DNA from: Portunus trituberculatus
Taxonomy: Eukaryota > Arthropoda > Malacostraca > Decapoda > Portunidae
Reading direction: 5' to 3'
Length of the DNA stretch: 64,000 bases
NCBI RefSeq assembly: GCF_017591435.1
Contig: NC_059303.1
Span: 2,877,860 to 2,941,859, forward strand
In this document: in pieces, positions 13,100-25,006 of the stretch
How positions within the stretch are numbered: position 1 is the first letter of the stretch
Layout: each line of letters begins with the position of its first letter
The notes under the pieces: generated by a model
The model's database searches: none
The model's input: the letters and a program-made list of their open reading frames with translations, nothing else
Told to the model about the DNA's origin: nothing
Translations under genes and position numbers: made by a program

Positions 13100-13103
<4 letters not shown>
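12147..13103. other. unique sequence: GC-rich then AT-rich, no gene seen
   Basis: 12,150-12,370 is GC-rich and unique. 12,370-13,100 is AT-rich and intron-like. A 94-residue minus-strand frame (12,557-12,841) matches nothing I recognise. Confidence 0.5.
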
Positions 13104-13162
<59 letters not shown>

Positions 13163-13234
13163 CTATCTATCTATCTATCTATCTATTTATCTATCTATCA
13201 ATCTATCTATCTATCTATCTATCTATCTATTTAT
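13104..13234 (+). repeat. compound (CT)n(TCTA)n microsatellite
   Basis: A CT run of about 38 bp passes directly into TCTA units with a few substitutions. Confidence 0.97.
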
Positions 13235-13652
13235 CTTTCGTCTTCCGTTTCCTTTAAATATCGCTACTGTTATGTTTTTCTTGTCCGTCACTTCCTCCTA
13301 CTTAATATTGACTGCATCCAGGTAATTTTCTTGTATCCTGTCAGAGCGAGGAGAGATGTTTGCAAAATGGTTAGTTCCACATCAGACTGCCAACAGGTTT
13401 TCAGCAGTACAATTTACACATCATCAAACATTGCTTTTGTGTAGTTTTTCTTTACTTATCCCTCCCCACTGACAAGCACTGATAAGGCTATTTTTTTCCT
13501 ATGATTTACAGCTTTTTAGTCATTCATCTTCGTACAATAATCTCTGAAATGGTTCTATGTATTAATAATAGTTGATGTTAAACTTTTTTTTATCTATCTA
13601 TTCGTTTTTTGCTGTGTGGTCATGGAATGGAATCTTTCTTTTATTTTTGCAG

Positions 13653-13693
13653 TGTTATAAATATTAGCACAGGACAACCAGGGCAGCAAATTG
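13653..13693 (+). other. candidate 41-nt internal exon
   Basis: A pyrimidine-rich tract ending TTTTATTTTTGCAG (to 13,652) is followed by 41 nt and then a consensus donor GTAAGT (13,694-13,699). One frame is open across it (VINISTGQPGQQI), entering with one leftover base and leaving one; the other two frames contain stops. The flanks are unique and intron-like. This is the best splice-site pair I found, but no neighbouring exon or gene identity is visible. Confidence 0.35.
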
Positions 13694-14044
13694 GTAAGTA
13701 GAGTAAATGTGATGATGAAGGGAGGGAAGAGGAGGAGGATGGAGAAAAAGAATAACAATAATAAAAACAAGAACTAGTGGTAAGAATATAGATAAGAGTC
13801 AATAAGAAAAAAAAATAACTACAAATGACAAAAACAGAAGGTCAAGAAAGCGATGATAAAAATTAGGAGACAGAAGGAAAAGACGCAAAAAATAACCAAA
13901 TACAAGAGAAAAAATCAAATAAAAATAAATAACCACGAAAAAAACACATAGAAAACCAAGAAAAAAAATGACGATAAATTAGAAAACAAGGCCAAAAGAC
14001 AAGAAAATAGAACCAAAACTAGAAGAAAAAAAAAATAACCCGAA

Positions 14045-14190
14045 AATAATAATAATAATGATAATAAAAATAATAACAATGATAATGATGATCGTGACGC
14101 AGATGCTGAAGGCTGAGTTGACGAAGATAACAATAATAATGATAATAAACAATAATAATAACGCTCATGATAATAATAATGATAATGACG
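14045..14190 (+). repeat. degenerate (AAT/GAT)n array
   Basis: Interspersed AATAAT, GATAAT and AACAAT units. Confidence 0.85.
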
Positions 14191-14308
14191 CAGGAAAAGT
14201 AGGCCAGGCAGATCTAAAGATAATCACTGATACCGATACGTTTACACCACCGAGAAGAGGAGGAAGCTCAAGATATCTACTACATCAGGGCTCATGTGGC
14301 TCGCCTGG

Positions 14309-14369
14309 AGGAGGAGGAGGATTTGGAGGAGGAGGAGGAGGAGGAGGAGGAGGAGGAGGAGGAGGAGGA
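14309..14369 (+). repeat. (AGG)n microsatellite
   Basis: About 60 bp of GGA with one interruption. Confidence 0.96.
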
Positions 14370-14469
14370 TGGGGACGGGGGAGGGGATCACGGTAATCAT
14401 AGTAGAGAGAGAGTGCGTCATATTTGTCTGTAGGCCTACTAAAAGTACACGGCCGCCCGCCATATGGGG

Positions 14470-14471
<2 letters not shown>

Positions 14472-14508
<37 letters not shown>
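14472..14508 (+). repeat. (AG)n microsatellite
   Basis: About 37 bp of clean AG. Confidence 0.97.
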
Positions 14509-14512
<4 letters not shown>

Positions 14513-14917
14513 TCGTATCTCTTCTTTAATTAATGAATCATATTTTCATCCCCTTATCTTTGCACTTTCCATCTAACACTTAACAATTTAGACACTTCCA
14601 CAGCAATGCGTTAAATGTATTCAGGTGAACTTAGGAATGATATAAAAAAATGTGCAGTTCTAGGAAGGTTTAAGAGATGACTAAACAAATTCAAGACAGA
14701 TAACGAGTAAATATTAGTATATAAAAGTGGTCTATAAGAACATAATGGCTTGCCACAGCTATCTTTATGTTTTCATGATCCTAATACTTACCACTTCTCC
14801 ATAAATGAGCTCAATTTTTTGCATATCTCGCTCAAAACACAAATTACCTACAATGCAAAGTTATTCATTATCGATATGTGCATATTATTCACTGCCATGT
14901 ACTACTGTAAGTGTTTT

Positions 14918-14918
<1 letters not shown>
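14509..14918. other. AT-rich unique sequence
   Basis: Intron-like. On the minus strand, 14,847 to 14,792 is open in one frame and followed by a GTAAGT donor, but its acceptor (TTTGCATTGTAG) is weak, so I do not call an exon. Confidence 0.5.

Positions 14919-14969
<51 letters not shown>
14919..14969 (+). repeat. (AC)n microsatellite
   Basis: About 51 bp of clean AC. Confidence 0.98.
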
Positions 14970-14970
<1 letters not shown>

Positions 14971-15052
14971 ACTTACTAATACACTTCACCTCAAATTCCT
15001 CTTAACTGTAACACTGGCCAAAAAAAGTACGCACCAAAAAAAAAAAAGGAGA

Positions 15053-15114
15053 CACCACCACCATCACCACCATCACCACCACCACCACCACCACCACCAC
15101 CACCACCACCACCA
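15053..15114 (+). repeat. (ACC)n microsatellite
   Basis: About 62 bp of CAC with ATC interruptions at its start. Confidence 0.96.
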
Positions 15115-15239
15115 TACAAGCAATTTATTCTTATTTTGAGAGTGACGTTGGCGAGAGTGAAAGCTAAGTATCCTTCCATGTATTTCCCCACACAATCCCT
15201 TCAGTGGGAATGTGGGTGGCGCATGTGTCATTTGGGATT

Positions 15240-15724
15240 ACAGATGAGGGACGACACAGCAGAGGGGAGACAGAGAGAGAGAGGGAGAGAGAGATAGGGA
15301 GAGGGAGAGTAAGCGTGAGTGTAGGGAGGGGGGTATGAAAGGGGTCTAGAAAGGAGTAACAACAGAGGGGAGAGAAAGGAGGAAATGTGGGTTGACAGAG
15401 AGACGACACAGGAAGGGGAAATAAAATAGGGATAGAAAAGGGAAGAAGAGAGGGAAAGGAAGAGAAGAAGAGAGGGAAACGGAAAGAAAAGAGATAAAGA
15501 AATGAGTAATAAGAGAAAACAAATAGGAAAAAAGGAAAGGAGAAAAAAGAAGGCTGATAAGTAGAGGGAAAACACAGAGAAGGAGAAAGAAAGCGAAAGA
15601 AAAGGGAGAGAAAAGAGAAGGAAACGGAAGGAAAAGGAGCCAGGAAATGAATATCTAGACAGAAAACAAATGAGAAAAAAGGAAACAAAAGAAAGTTGAT
15701 AGAAGAACGAGAGCAGAAGAAAAG

Positions 15725-15772
<48 letters not shown>

Positions 15773-16820
15773 AAGGGGAAAGAATATCAGGAAGAGGGAA
15801 TGAGGGGAGCTATAGTGATAGAATGTATAGTGTATAGGGAGGTGTGGAGAGAAAGGGGTGAGGGTTAGATGGAATAAAGAGGAGAGGGAGAGGAGAAGAA
15901 TGAAGGGGGAATGAAGGTCTGACAAGGGTGAAGGAAGGATTGAGGAAAGAAGGAATGGCGGAGGTGAGTGATTGACAAATGTGTGAAAAGGAGGGAAAAT
16001 AAGGACGATGTATCAGGTGAATGGAGGAAACAAAAGTGAATGATACAAGAAGGAAAGGGTGAAAGAAATAAGGAAGGAAGGAAGGAAGGGAAAATATCAA
16101 TGAATCGATAAATAACTAAATAAATGTAGTCTTAGTGAATGAATAAAGAAATGGATGAATATAAGAAAAAACAAAGAAAGATGGGAAATAATGATACTCG
16201 AAGAATGAAGGATTAAAATTAAGTCAATAATTAATCAAGTAAGAAAAAGAGACACTAAAAATAAACAGTAAAAAAAAAACAAAGGAGAAAAATGAAATAA
16301 TAAAACAAAAATAGAGAAAAAAAGAAAAGAAAAGAAAAGAGAAAAAGAAATTAAGCAAGCAAGCCCAAAAAACAAATAAAAACAAAAATAGAGAAAAAAA
16401 AAGAAAGAAAGGGAAAGAAAAAAAGAAAGAAAAAATAAACAAGTCAGTCTAAAATAAAAAAAATAGAAAAAAAAAAGTAACAAAAAACGGAGAAAAATAA
16501 AACAAATAAAACAAAAATAGAAGAAAAGGAAAGAAAACAGGAAAGAAAAAAATAAATAAGTCAGCCAATAGAATGATGAATGTTAGGAGAAAGAAGGGGT
16601 GAAGGAAGCAATGAGGATAAAGGAGAGGGAGGAGGGATGCAAATTAAGCGACTGCCAAGGGATTTTTACTCAAGTTAGCATACACACCCTCTTTAAACTT
16701 GTATGGGAGAGAGGGCGGGGGGGGGGTGAGAGAAAAGGGAGAGGAATAGGGAGGAAATAAGGAGGGATGGGGGGAAGAGGCGAGATTATCTGTCTATGCA
16801 TTACTGACGGTTTGTATGTA

Positions 16821-16870
<50 letters not shown>

Positions 16871-17236
16871 TGTTACTGTACAGAAGGAAAGATAAGGTTA
16901 AAAAGGAATTAAAACAAAAAAACTGAACAAGATTAGAAATGTGGGTGAAAGGGGGAAAAAAATCACGAAAAACCAAGGAAATAAAGGAAGGGAGAAAGGA
17001 AATAAATTAAGAAAAGAAAGGAAAACAACACATGCACAACGACAACAACAACAACAACAACCACACTTTCAGACACTACGGAAAGACAAAAATGATAAAA
17101 AAAAGTAGAAAAAAGAAAGTGAAGCAAAACTAAGAACGAATTAAAAGCGAATTACACACACGAAAAAAGAAAGGGAATGAAAAAGATGAAGGGGAGATAT
17201 AATTAAAGAGAAAAGCAAAAGGGAGAAAGAGGAAAG

Positions 17237-17310
<74 letters not shown>
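15240..17310 (+). repeat. two-kilobase polypurine-dominated block
   Basis: The plus strand is overwhelmingly A/G for about 2 kb. It includes (AG)n at 15,730-15,765, (GT)n at 16,823-16,869, an A-rich minisatellite and (AG)n at 17,240-17,308. Minus-strand frames of up to 253 residues are Ser/Phe/Leu low complexity, not genes. Confidence 0.8.
16285..16565 (+). repeat. A-rich minisatellite, three copies
   Basis: ACAAAAATAGA(G)AAAA recurs near 16,305, 16,383 and 16,512. Copies end with AAGCAAGCAAGCC, AACAAGTCAGTC and AATAAGTCAGCC. Confidence 0.65.
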
Positions 17311-17312
<2 letters not shown>

Positions 17313-17471
17313 AGATTCTTATAAATAGAAAGAGTACTTGCTGGTGTGGACTAAAATCGATGGAGAAAATAACAGGCTTAGCTGATGGAGGGAGCAAAGG
17401 GAGGGAGGGGAGAGAAGAAATGGGGGGGAGAGGAGGGAAGGGGAGGAAAGAATGGAGGAAGGGAGGAAAGG

Positions 17472-17472
<1 letters not shown>

Positions 17473-17550
<78 letters not shown>
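17473..17550 (+). repeat. (GT)n microsatellite
   Basis: About 78 bp of clean GT, abutting the end of the purine block. Confidence 0.98.
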
Positions 17551-18203
<653 letters not shown>

Positions 18204-18237
18204 AGAGCCTCAGCTGGTCCAGCAATGTGAGAAGACT

Positions 18238-18469
18238 GTCACCATGGTGGAGGTGACGCATCAGCAGGTGAAGCGATTATTGCGGGGCTGGACACACAGA
18301 AAGCTACCGGCCCTGATGACATCAGCCCGCACCTGCTGAAGCGATGCTCCCAGGAACTGGCTGCCCCTCTCACCCAAGTTCACAACTTGTGTACGGGAAA
18401 ACGTCTGGCCTTCAGTGTGGAAGGAGGCTCGAGTAGTTCCTGCACACAAAAAGCTCCAGGACGGACCCA
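18238..18469 (+). pseudogene. LINE ORF2 region upstream of the RT core, frameshifted
   Basis: Three frames must be read in turn (18,238-18,284; 18,285-18,390; 18,391-18,469). They carry the conserved pre-RT block: V..LLRGL, then KATGPDDISPHLLKRC, ELAAPLTQV, then VWPSVWKEARVVPAHKK. KATGPD and the PxxWKxARVxPxxKK pattern are hallmarks of the amino end of LINE reverse transcriptases. Two frame changes inside the piece and a third at the A-run near 18,470 show decay. Confidence 0.85.
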
Positions 18470-19160
18470 AAAAACTACAGACCCATATCCCTGTTGTCAG
18501 TGGTGGGTAAAGTGTTTGAGAGGGTCGTGGCAGAGGTGGTGTGTAGCCATCTCAAGGACAATGCCCTCCTCTCAGACCAACAGTTTGGGTTCAGACCTGG
18601 AAGGTCAACCTCCGACCTAATGATGCTTCTCACCAGGCAGTGGCAGGACGCCCTCGACGACGGCAAGGACACTATAGTGGTTGCTTTGGACATAGCTGGA
18701 GCTTTTGATAAAGTATGGCACAACGGATTACTGGAAAAGCTTCGTGCTAAAGGCATCCAGGGTGGCTTGCTACGACTCCTGGGAAATTACCTGCAGGACA
18801 GAAGCCTCAAGGTGGTTGTCAACGGGCAAACATCTGAGTCCCTGCCTGTGGAGGCATCAGTGCCACAGGGTTCAATTCTTGGCCCACTCCTGTGGAATAT
18901 CTACGTGGATGATCTTCTCCAGCTACTGCCAGGAGTCAAGGCCTATGCTGATGACTGCACCCTCTCCTATACCTATCCACGCCAGGACAGTGGGCGGGCT
19001 GCTGAGGCCATCAATCAGCAGCTACGAGTGATAGAGGAGTGGGGTGCTCGCTGGCAAGTGACATTCGCGCCGGAGAAGACACAGGCAATGGTTGTCTCGG
19101 TCCCCAGCCGCCATGGCAGCAATGGCAGGAAAGTTGTCTTTGGCGTTGCTGCTCCCCACT
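18470..19160 (+). pseudogene. LINE reverse-transcriptase core
   Basis: The longest intact piece of the element. RT motifs in order: NYRPISLL with SVVGKVFERV; FGFRPGRSTSD (from 18,584); ALDIAGAFDKVWH, with its catalytic Asp codon at 18,689; PQGSILGPLL (18,863-18,892); and the YADD box (18,944-18,955) with the other two catalytic aspartates. FAPEKTQAMV follows. All catalytic residues survive, so inactivity is due to truncation and frameshifts. The frame enters from an upstream shift, so no start codon is expected. The downstream frame change is near 19,155. Confidence 0.93.
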
Positions 19161-19468
19161 CCAAGATGACGTCAAGATACTTGGAGTGGAGGTGGATCGA
19201 GGGCTGAGGTTTGACAGCCATGTCAAATCCATTGCCAAGAAAGCCTCTCACAGGATCTCCGCTCTCAGAAGGATCGCCAGTTTCCTCGACAGGAAGGGGA
19301 GACTGCTGCTGTACAAGGCACAGGTGCGGCCCCACCTTGAGTACGCAGCTCTCTCCTGGATGTCCTGTGCCGCCACACACAGAAGGAGACTGGACAGCAT
19401 CCAACGCCGCGCCATACGGCTAGTAGATGCTGCAATACCACCTCACCCAGAGCCTGAGCGTCCCTTGA
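19161..19468 (+). pseudogene. LINE ORF2 thumb/connection segment, shifted frame
   Basis: The frame changes here to read DDVKILGVEVDRGLRF then HVKSIAKKASHRISALRR and LYKAQVRPHLEYAALSW. LGVxxDxxLxFxxHVxxxAKKAxxRLxxLRR followed by YxAxVRPxLEYAAxxW is the standard segment directly after the RT domain in Jockey/CR1-like elements. The last part of this frame, after about 19,455, is already out of register. Confidence 0.9.
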
Positions 19469-19799
19469 TTCACTGGAACACCGCAGAGATGTGGCGGCGA
19501 TCGTAGTGTTCCATAAGGCACAGGTGCAAAGAGTGCCACATCTGGCAGGGCTGCGTCATCCTCTGAGAGTCACCGCACGGAGCACGAGAACGGTGCTCAA
19601 TGGTGGTGACGCCGTAGAGGTGCCGCGATCCCACGGGTGTCAGCATCAACGCACCTTCGCAGGACGCGTCTCCAGGATGTGGAACTTGTTCACGGCCGCG
19701 GTGCCTCACGTCCAGGAGATGAACACACACAGTGTCAAACTGATGGCACATAAGTGGAGACAGACACTGCCAACTCCTCTGACACTCTTTGTGACGTGA
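19469..19799 (+). pseudogene. LINE ORF2 carboxyl end, shifted frame
   Basis: Frame reads SLEHRRDVAAIVVFHKAQ, then FAGRVSRMWNLFTAAVP and a short tail with KLMAHKWRQTLP, ending at the TGA 19,797-19,799. LEHRRxVAxxxxFxKxQ and F..RxxRxWNxLP-type motifs mark the carboxyl end of these ORF2 proteins. The 3' UTR and poly(A) follow. Confidence 0.88.
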
Positions 19800-19994
19800 C
19801 ACTCAGTGTAGTGCAGTGCGTGAATAGTGCTAGTGAAGTGAAAAGAACAGTGCTCCATCTTGTATATTATCTATTTTTAAGTCTTGTAAATATTGTAGAG
19901 AAATAGATTGTAGTACCCTTAGAATAGGTAGCACACGACAGTGCGCCTTTGGGTACATGTTCTTTTGTATAAATTATGTTTAAATAAAAAAAAA

Positions 19995-20002
<8 letters not shown>

Positions 20003-20037
<35 letters not shown>
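20003..20037 (+). repeat. (AG)n directly after LINE poly(A)
   Basis: About 35 bp of AG continuing from the A-run, in the same strand sense as the 313-bp array upstream of the LINE. Confidence 0.98.
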
Positions 20038-20041
<4 letters not shown>

Positions 20042-20083
20042 ACATCTTAGGGAAGAATTTTGTGACAAATACAATTGCTAATG

Positions 20084-20085
20084 AC

Positions 20086-20171
<86 letters not shown>
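20084..20171 (+). repeat. (AC)n microsatellite
   Basis: About 88 bp of AC with one early ACGC. Confidence 0.98.
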
Positions 20172-20172
<1 letters not shown>

Positions 20173-21030
20173 AACTCGCTTCTTTACAATACTCTTACCA
20201 TCTTAAAAATTGTGTGGACGAATGAGTTTGTTCTTGCAAAGGCTTACAGTTCATTTATTTTTCCAGTGATACTTGAGTTTGTGATTCACATTTGTACATT
20301 TTCAACAGTTCCTTGTATTCAGTTAATGTTTGTATATTTTCTTCAGTCATATTATATTTTTTCCCTTTAATAAATGTTTTTCTTTTATGAATATATTTAT
20401 TTTTCTTCCTCATTTACATTTTCTACATTATCTATATATATCCTATTTTCATATATTTTCTACATTTCTTTGGTAGTGTTCTTATTAAATGCTTCTCGAT
20501 TTCGTCTCTCGTCATAAATATGATTAATGTATCTCATCCTCAAGCTAAATTAATCTTTATGATACAAGTTCTGATTGTAACCTTAAAGGAAAACACGAGA
20601 TATAAAGGGAGAGATCGAACAGTTCAAATCTTCCAGTCAATTTAGTGCCTGTAATTCTGGTTTTGCTCAATGAGGTGGTCTCGTGACATGACGCTATTGA
20701 CAATCGAAAGGTTAACAGAGAGACATTATAATTGCTATCTGCACACCACACTGTCTCTTCCACTGAGCCTCAAAACACCCGCCTCCTTCAACACTTACAT
20801 CACACTGGCCACACCTTCGTCAGAAAGTCAGCGTGAGAGACGGAGGAGGAGGAGGTGGTGGTAGGGTGTGTCCATGTATTGTAGCCCTCATCACCCTCCT
20901 TTCCTTCCTCCAGCAGTACAGTATTCCTCTAACCTCCCAAACCTCCTGAACCTTCCAAACCTTACTTGCCAACTTCTTAATCAACCACCTCGCCTATCCC
21001 ACCCATCACACCCGGCCCCACCCAGCCAGC
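20172..21030. other. AT-rich unique sequence, no gene seen
   Basis: Several AATAAA-like words near 20,370. No coding region recognised. Confidence 0.55.
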
Positions 21031-21063
21031 CACCACCACCACCACCACCACCACCACACCCAC
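21031..21063 (+). repeat. short (ACC)n run
   Basis: About 33 bp of CAC-type repeat. Confidence 0.9.
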
Positions 21064-21299
21064 CACACCTCAGCAGTGGTCGGTAACTAGATTATATTTC
21101 GTGGTTTACGATCCGAGGTGCTCCAGGACCCCGATCTCTCTGATAAAGGTGATAGGGTCTATTAAAAGAGGGTGCTGGGTGAGGCGAAGGTGCGACCCCC
21201 TGGTGGTAACGGCGAGAACTATAGCCAAGTGCCCCGGGGCGTCTTGTGAGTGACGGAACCGTGTTATTTACGGAGGTGGGAGGTCCGCGTCACACCTGG
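21064..21299. other. GC-moderate unique sequence
   Basis: Complex unique sequence with no recognised gene, directly upstream of the 21.3-kb minisatellite. Confidence 0.5.
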
Positions 21300-21780
21300 G
21301 AGTTCACCTGGGAGTCTGACGATGATGGAGAAGGATCAGTAAAGTAAAGGAATATGAAGATGATGAAGAAATATGAATAGTTCACCCAGGACTCGGGGAT
21401 TATGGAAAATGAATAATAAAGTAAAAGAACAGAAAGATACTAAGAAAATTACACCTGGGAGCTTGGTGATGATGGAGGAACACTAAAGTAAAGGAAAAGA
21501 AAGACGTGTAGAAATATATCTGACAGTATAATATCGATGAAAAATGAATAACAATGTAAAGAAAAGATAGATAATAAGAAAATTACACCTTGGAGATGGG
21601 TGATGATGGAGAAGGAACAGTAAGGTAAAGGAATAGAAAGATAATAACGAAATTCAGAAGGAAATTAGTTTAGGACTCAGATGAAGATGGAAAAGGAATA
21701 ATAACGAAAAACAAAGGAAGAAAATAATAGGATAGAGTCTGATGATGATGGAAAATGATCAATAAAATAAAGGAATATGG
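21300..21780 (+). repeat. minisatellite, unit about 63-85 bp, seven copies
   Basis: TTCACCTGGGAGTCTGAYGATGATGG-like starts occur near 21,303, 21,381, 21,449, 21,514, 21,583, 21,668 and 21,731. Each is followed by (C/A)AGTAAAGTAAAGGAATA and GAAAGATAATAAGAAAA-like words. Copies are diverged. Confidence 0.82.
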
Positions 21781-22221
21781 ATATGATACACAAAAAAGGG
21801 AAAAAAAATACACCAAACTAATTTCACCTGTACTCGAAAAAGACACGATAAGAAAAATAAAGAAAAAACTGAAGTAACAAGAATAATATCACAATAGAAA
21901 ATACAATAAAAAGAAAATAGAGCCGAAAAATTATAGAAAAATGAAAATAAAGTAACAAAAACATGACACCACGAAAAACAATAAAAAAAATGGACACTCA
22001 AAAGGTTATATATAAAAACAAACCCATCGCAACTACAATTGAGGAAGCAGGAAGTAATAACTGGAGAAATTATGAAAGAAATGACGGACAGACGGAGAAG
22101 GAAAGGGATAAAAATAGACAAATTGCACGTTCAGATAAAAGGTTGGACATATTAATTTCACTGGTGGAAAAGGTGACGAGGCCTGGCGGGGAGATGGGGA
22201 GGAAACATGTGTCAGACGTGT

Positions 22222-22225
<4 letters not shown>
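21781..22225. other. A-rich sequence, no gene seen
   Basis: Low-complexity A-rich DNA. The open frames match nothing I recognise. Confidence 0.6.

Positions 22226-22282
<57 letters not shown>
22226..22282 (+). repeat. (AG)n microsatellite
   Basis: About 57 bp of AG. Confidence 0.98.
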
Positions 22283-22284
<2 letters not shown>

Positions 22285-22847
22285 TGGAAGGTATATGACG
22301 CGATGTTTTCTAGCAATTATATATTTTTCTTAATAGGAATAAATTAAAGCAAAAAAAAAAGATGGAGAATGTGAGGAAAATAGAATGAAATAGGTATCAA
22401 TACACAGACACAGACAAAAAAAAGATACTAAAAACTGAGACAAAGATCCAAGAAATAAAGAAAATAAAAAAAAATTAAACCTATGAAGGAAAAGAAAAAA
22501 AAACACGGAAAAAGAAAAATACAAATAAACGAAATAAAAACACGAGAAAAAATTAAAACCAACCAAAGAAAAATAAGAAGACGAAATAGATCAAACAAAA
22601 TAAAACAACAAAAATAGAAAATAAATAAGAAAAACAACAACAACAACAACAACAACAACTAATCCCACAAAAGAAAATGGGAAGAGGTGAATTCTGAGAC
22701 GGTAGATTCTTGGTAGACAGGAGTAACGGTGGATGTGACGGTGATGGGCTGGGAGGAGGAGGGGAGAGGGAAGGGGTGAGGGGACGGCACGGGACGGGAC
22801 GGACGGGCTGGAAACGCATAGTGACGGCAATTATCCGCTTATTATGG
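22283..22847. other. A-rich then GC-rich sequence, no gene seen
   Basis: Includes a short (ACA)n run at 22,636-22,659. Confidence 0.55.
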
Positions 22848-23163
<316 letters not shown>

Positions 23164-23340
23164 ACTGAGGGAATGATGTGAGGAAGGGCAGGAAGGGAAG
23201 GAGGGAAGGGAGGGAGGGAAGGGTGTAGCAGGAGGTCGTGGGAGAGGGAGCAGGGTGAGGGAGGGCGGGTGGCCGAGGTATGTGGGCCGAAGGAAGTGAG
23301 CAGGCGATGATTAACACCCGACGCAAGGCTCGACAGAGTG

Positions 23341-23454
23341 ATATAAGGCCGAGATGCTTCGCTGATACCCTGAGGTGGAGTGAGGAGCCGTCCACTCCGA
23401 ACCACCCAGCCACTGAACTACTGAACCACTGAACCGCCGCACTCCACAGCTGGT
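23341..23454 (+). promoter_or_regulatory. candidate TATA promoter with first-exon donor
   Basis: ATATAAGG at 23,341-23,348 lies in a GC-moderate unique block and is followed about 105 bp later by a donor-like TG|GTAAGA (GT at 23,453-23,454). A start about 30 bp after the TATA would give a roughly 80-nt non-coding first exon. No initiator consensus is evident. Confidence 0.22.
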
Positions 23455-23460
23455 AAGAAG

Positions 23461-24080
23461 AGCTGTGTGGAGGATTACGATGTGAAGGAGAATAATGATA
23501 ATAAAAGATAAGTAAATAAATTAACGTGAAATGATAAGTGTAATGTCCGACTAACTGACTGGCTAACAAAATACATCAATAATGAGAAGGTGAAAAGGGA
23601 GAACATCTGAGTAAGAGTATACATTTTTTTTCATTCAGTCAGTGTGAATGTGGAAATAGAAAAAAAACATTAAAAACATGAAAAACCTATAAAGTAAAAT
23701 TCACTATTGTAAGAGCACAGATTTTTTGTTTTCTCTTTACAATATTATCTTTTAAAAATTACTTCAATACTGAATTAAGACTTCAAAAAATTTTCCTTCA
23801 TCCTTCCATGTATCTTTCTGCTCCTTTAAAGGTATTTCAAAGAATAATAAATAAAACTAAGAAAATAATGTAAACTAAAGAACACATTTGTATGAAGAAG
23901 ATAAAACTGAACTAAATCATATTCCAGTCATTCTAAGAGGAACACCAACATGTGAAATATCTCCCTCGTAATCAAGAAAAAGCAAGAACAAAATCAAGAG
24001 GCTAACAAACAAAAGATAAGAGTCTCCACACACCAATCGACCCGCACACCAGACAGCTGCTGTGAGCCTATTTGAACCTA
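23461..24080. other. AT-rich unique sequence, no gene seen
   Basis: Non-repetitive, intron-like composition. The last part probably holds 3' UTR of the minus-strand LINE remnant. Confidence 0.5.
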
Positions 24081-24240
24081 TTACCATTTGTCATCCGCGT
24101 CCATAAATCTATCCAATCTTCTCTTAAACCTTTCTTTCACATTCGAACCCACTGCTTGGCTGCCGATTCTGCTCCACTCATCCACTACACCCACTGTCCT
24201 ATCACGATAATCTATTAATTTATCACACTCTGGACATACA
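24081..24240 (-). pseudogene. LINE ORF2 C-terminal remnant
   Basis: The minus-strand frame ends in VVDEWSRIGSQAVGSN, then FKRRLDRFMD and a stop (TAA at 24,083-24,081). The pattern VVDEWNRL..xVV..x.....FKxRLDxFM closes the ORF2 of many arthropod and other invertebrate LINEs. Homology is convincing only for the last 40-55 residues. Upstream residues do not look like RT, so this is a small 5'-truncated or eroded fragment. It differs from the 18-20 kb LINE, whose carboxyl end is another sequence. Confidence 0.6.
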
Positions 24241-25006
24241 AACGAATAGTAAAAACAGATAAAGAAAAAAAGACCATTATTTTTTATGCAAGAGGGGAAG
24301 CAGGCCAAGGACAACATGAAATTAAATAAAAAGGCCCACTTGATTGCCAGTTCCCTAAAAGATTAATAAGGTTAGCCAAAAGTTGTCTCTCACCCGAAAA
24401 ATTGAGGATACAAAAGCAAGAACCAAGTTATGTTTAAAGGTGCCTTGAAAACCATTCCTCTCCTTAAACTCAGGCAGAGTGAGCTAACTGGGCAAGGAAT
24501 TCGTGAAACCATAAGGTGAAGATAGAGAGGTGAGTGAGCCAAGAGTGAGGAATCAGGTGGGAAAGGAAGGTGTAGGTACAGCAAGCCATTAGAAAGGGAC
24601 ATGGCGAGAGAATAAAGGATCAGATATGGTAGATAAGGAATGCATAAAAGAAGGAATGAGAGGGAAAAATAGTAACGAGAGTGGATGAAGGTGAGTGGAG
24701 GCAGTCAAAAATGGAGGAAAACGGAGATGAGAGAAGGAGGAGGAGGAGGAGGAGGAGGAAGAGTAAGAAAAAGGAAGACGAGGCAAGGAATGGTGTTAGT
24801 GGGGGAGAGAGGGAGAGGAGCGTGAGAGGGTATTGGGGGAACAAGAATGAGCAGGGCATGAGGGAAAACGGAGATGGGGGATGCACTGACAGGGAGAACA
24901 TGATGGTGGGAGGAGAGGAGACGAGTGGAAAGGAGGGAATGGAAGGGCAGTGAAGAGGTTAATGCAGGAATGCGGTGGAAGGATATGGCATATAACAGGA
25001 CAAAGA
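24241..25006. other. unique to purine-rich sequence, no gene seen
   Basis: Includes a short GGA run near 24,737-24,757. Open frames are low complexity. Confidence 0.5.

Noticed and set aside
15164..15925. 253-residue minus-strand open frame
   Set aside because: Ser/Phe/Leu/Pro low complexity from a purine-rich strand, with no conserved motif.
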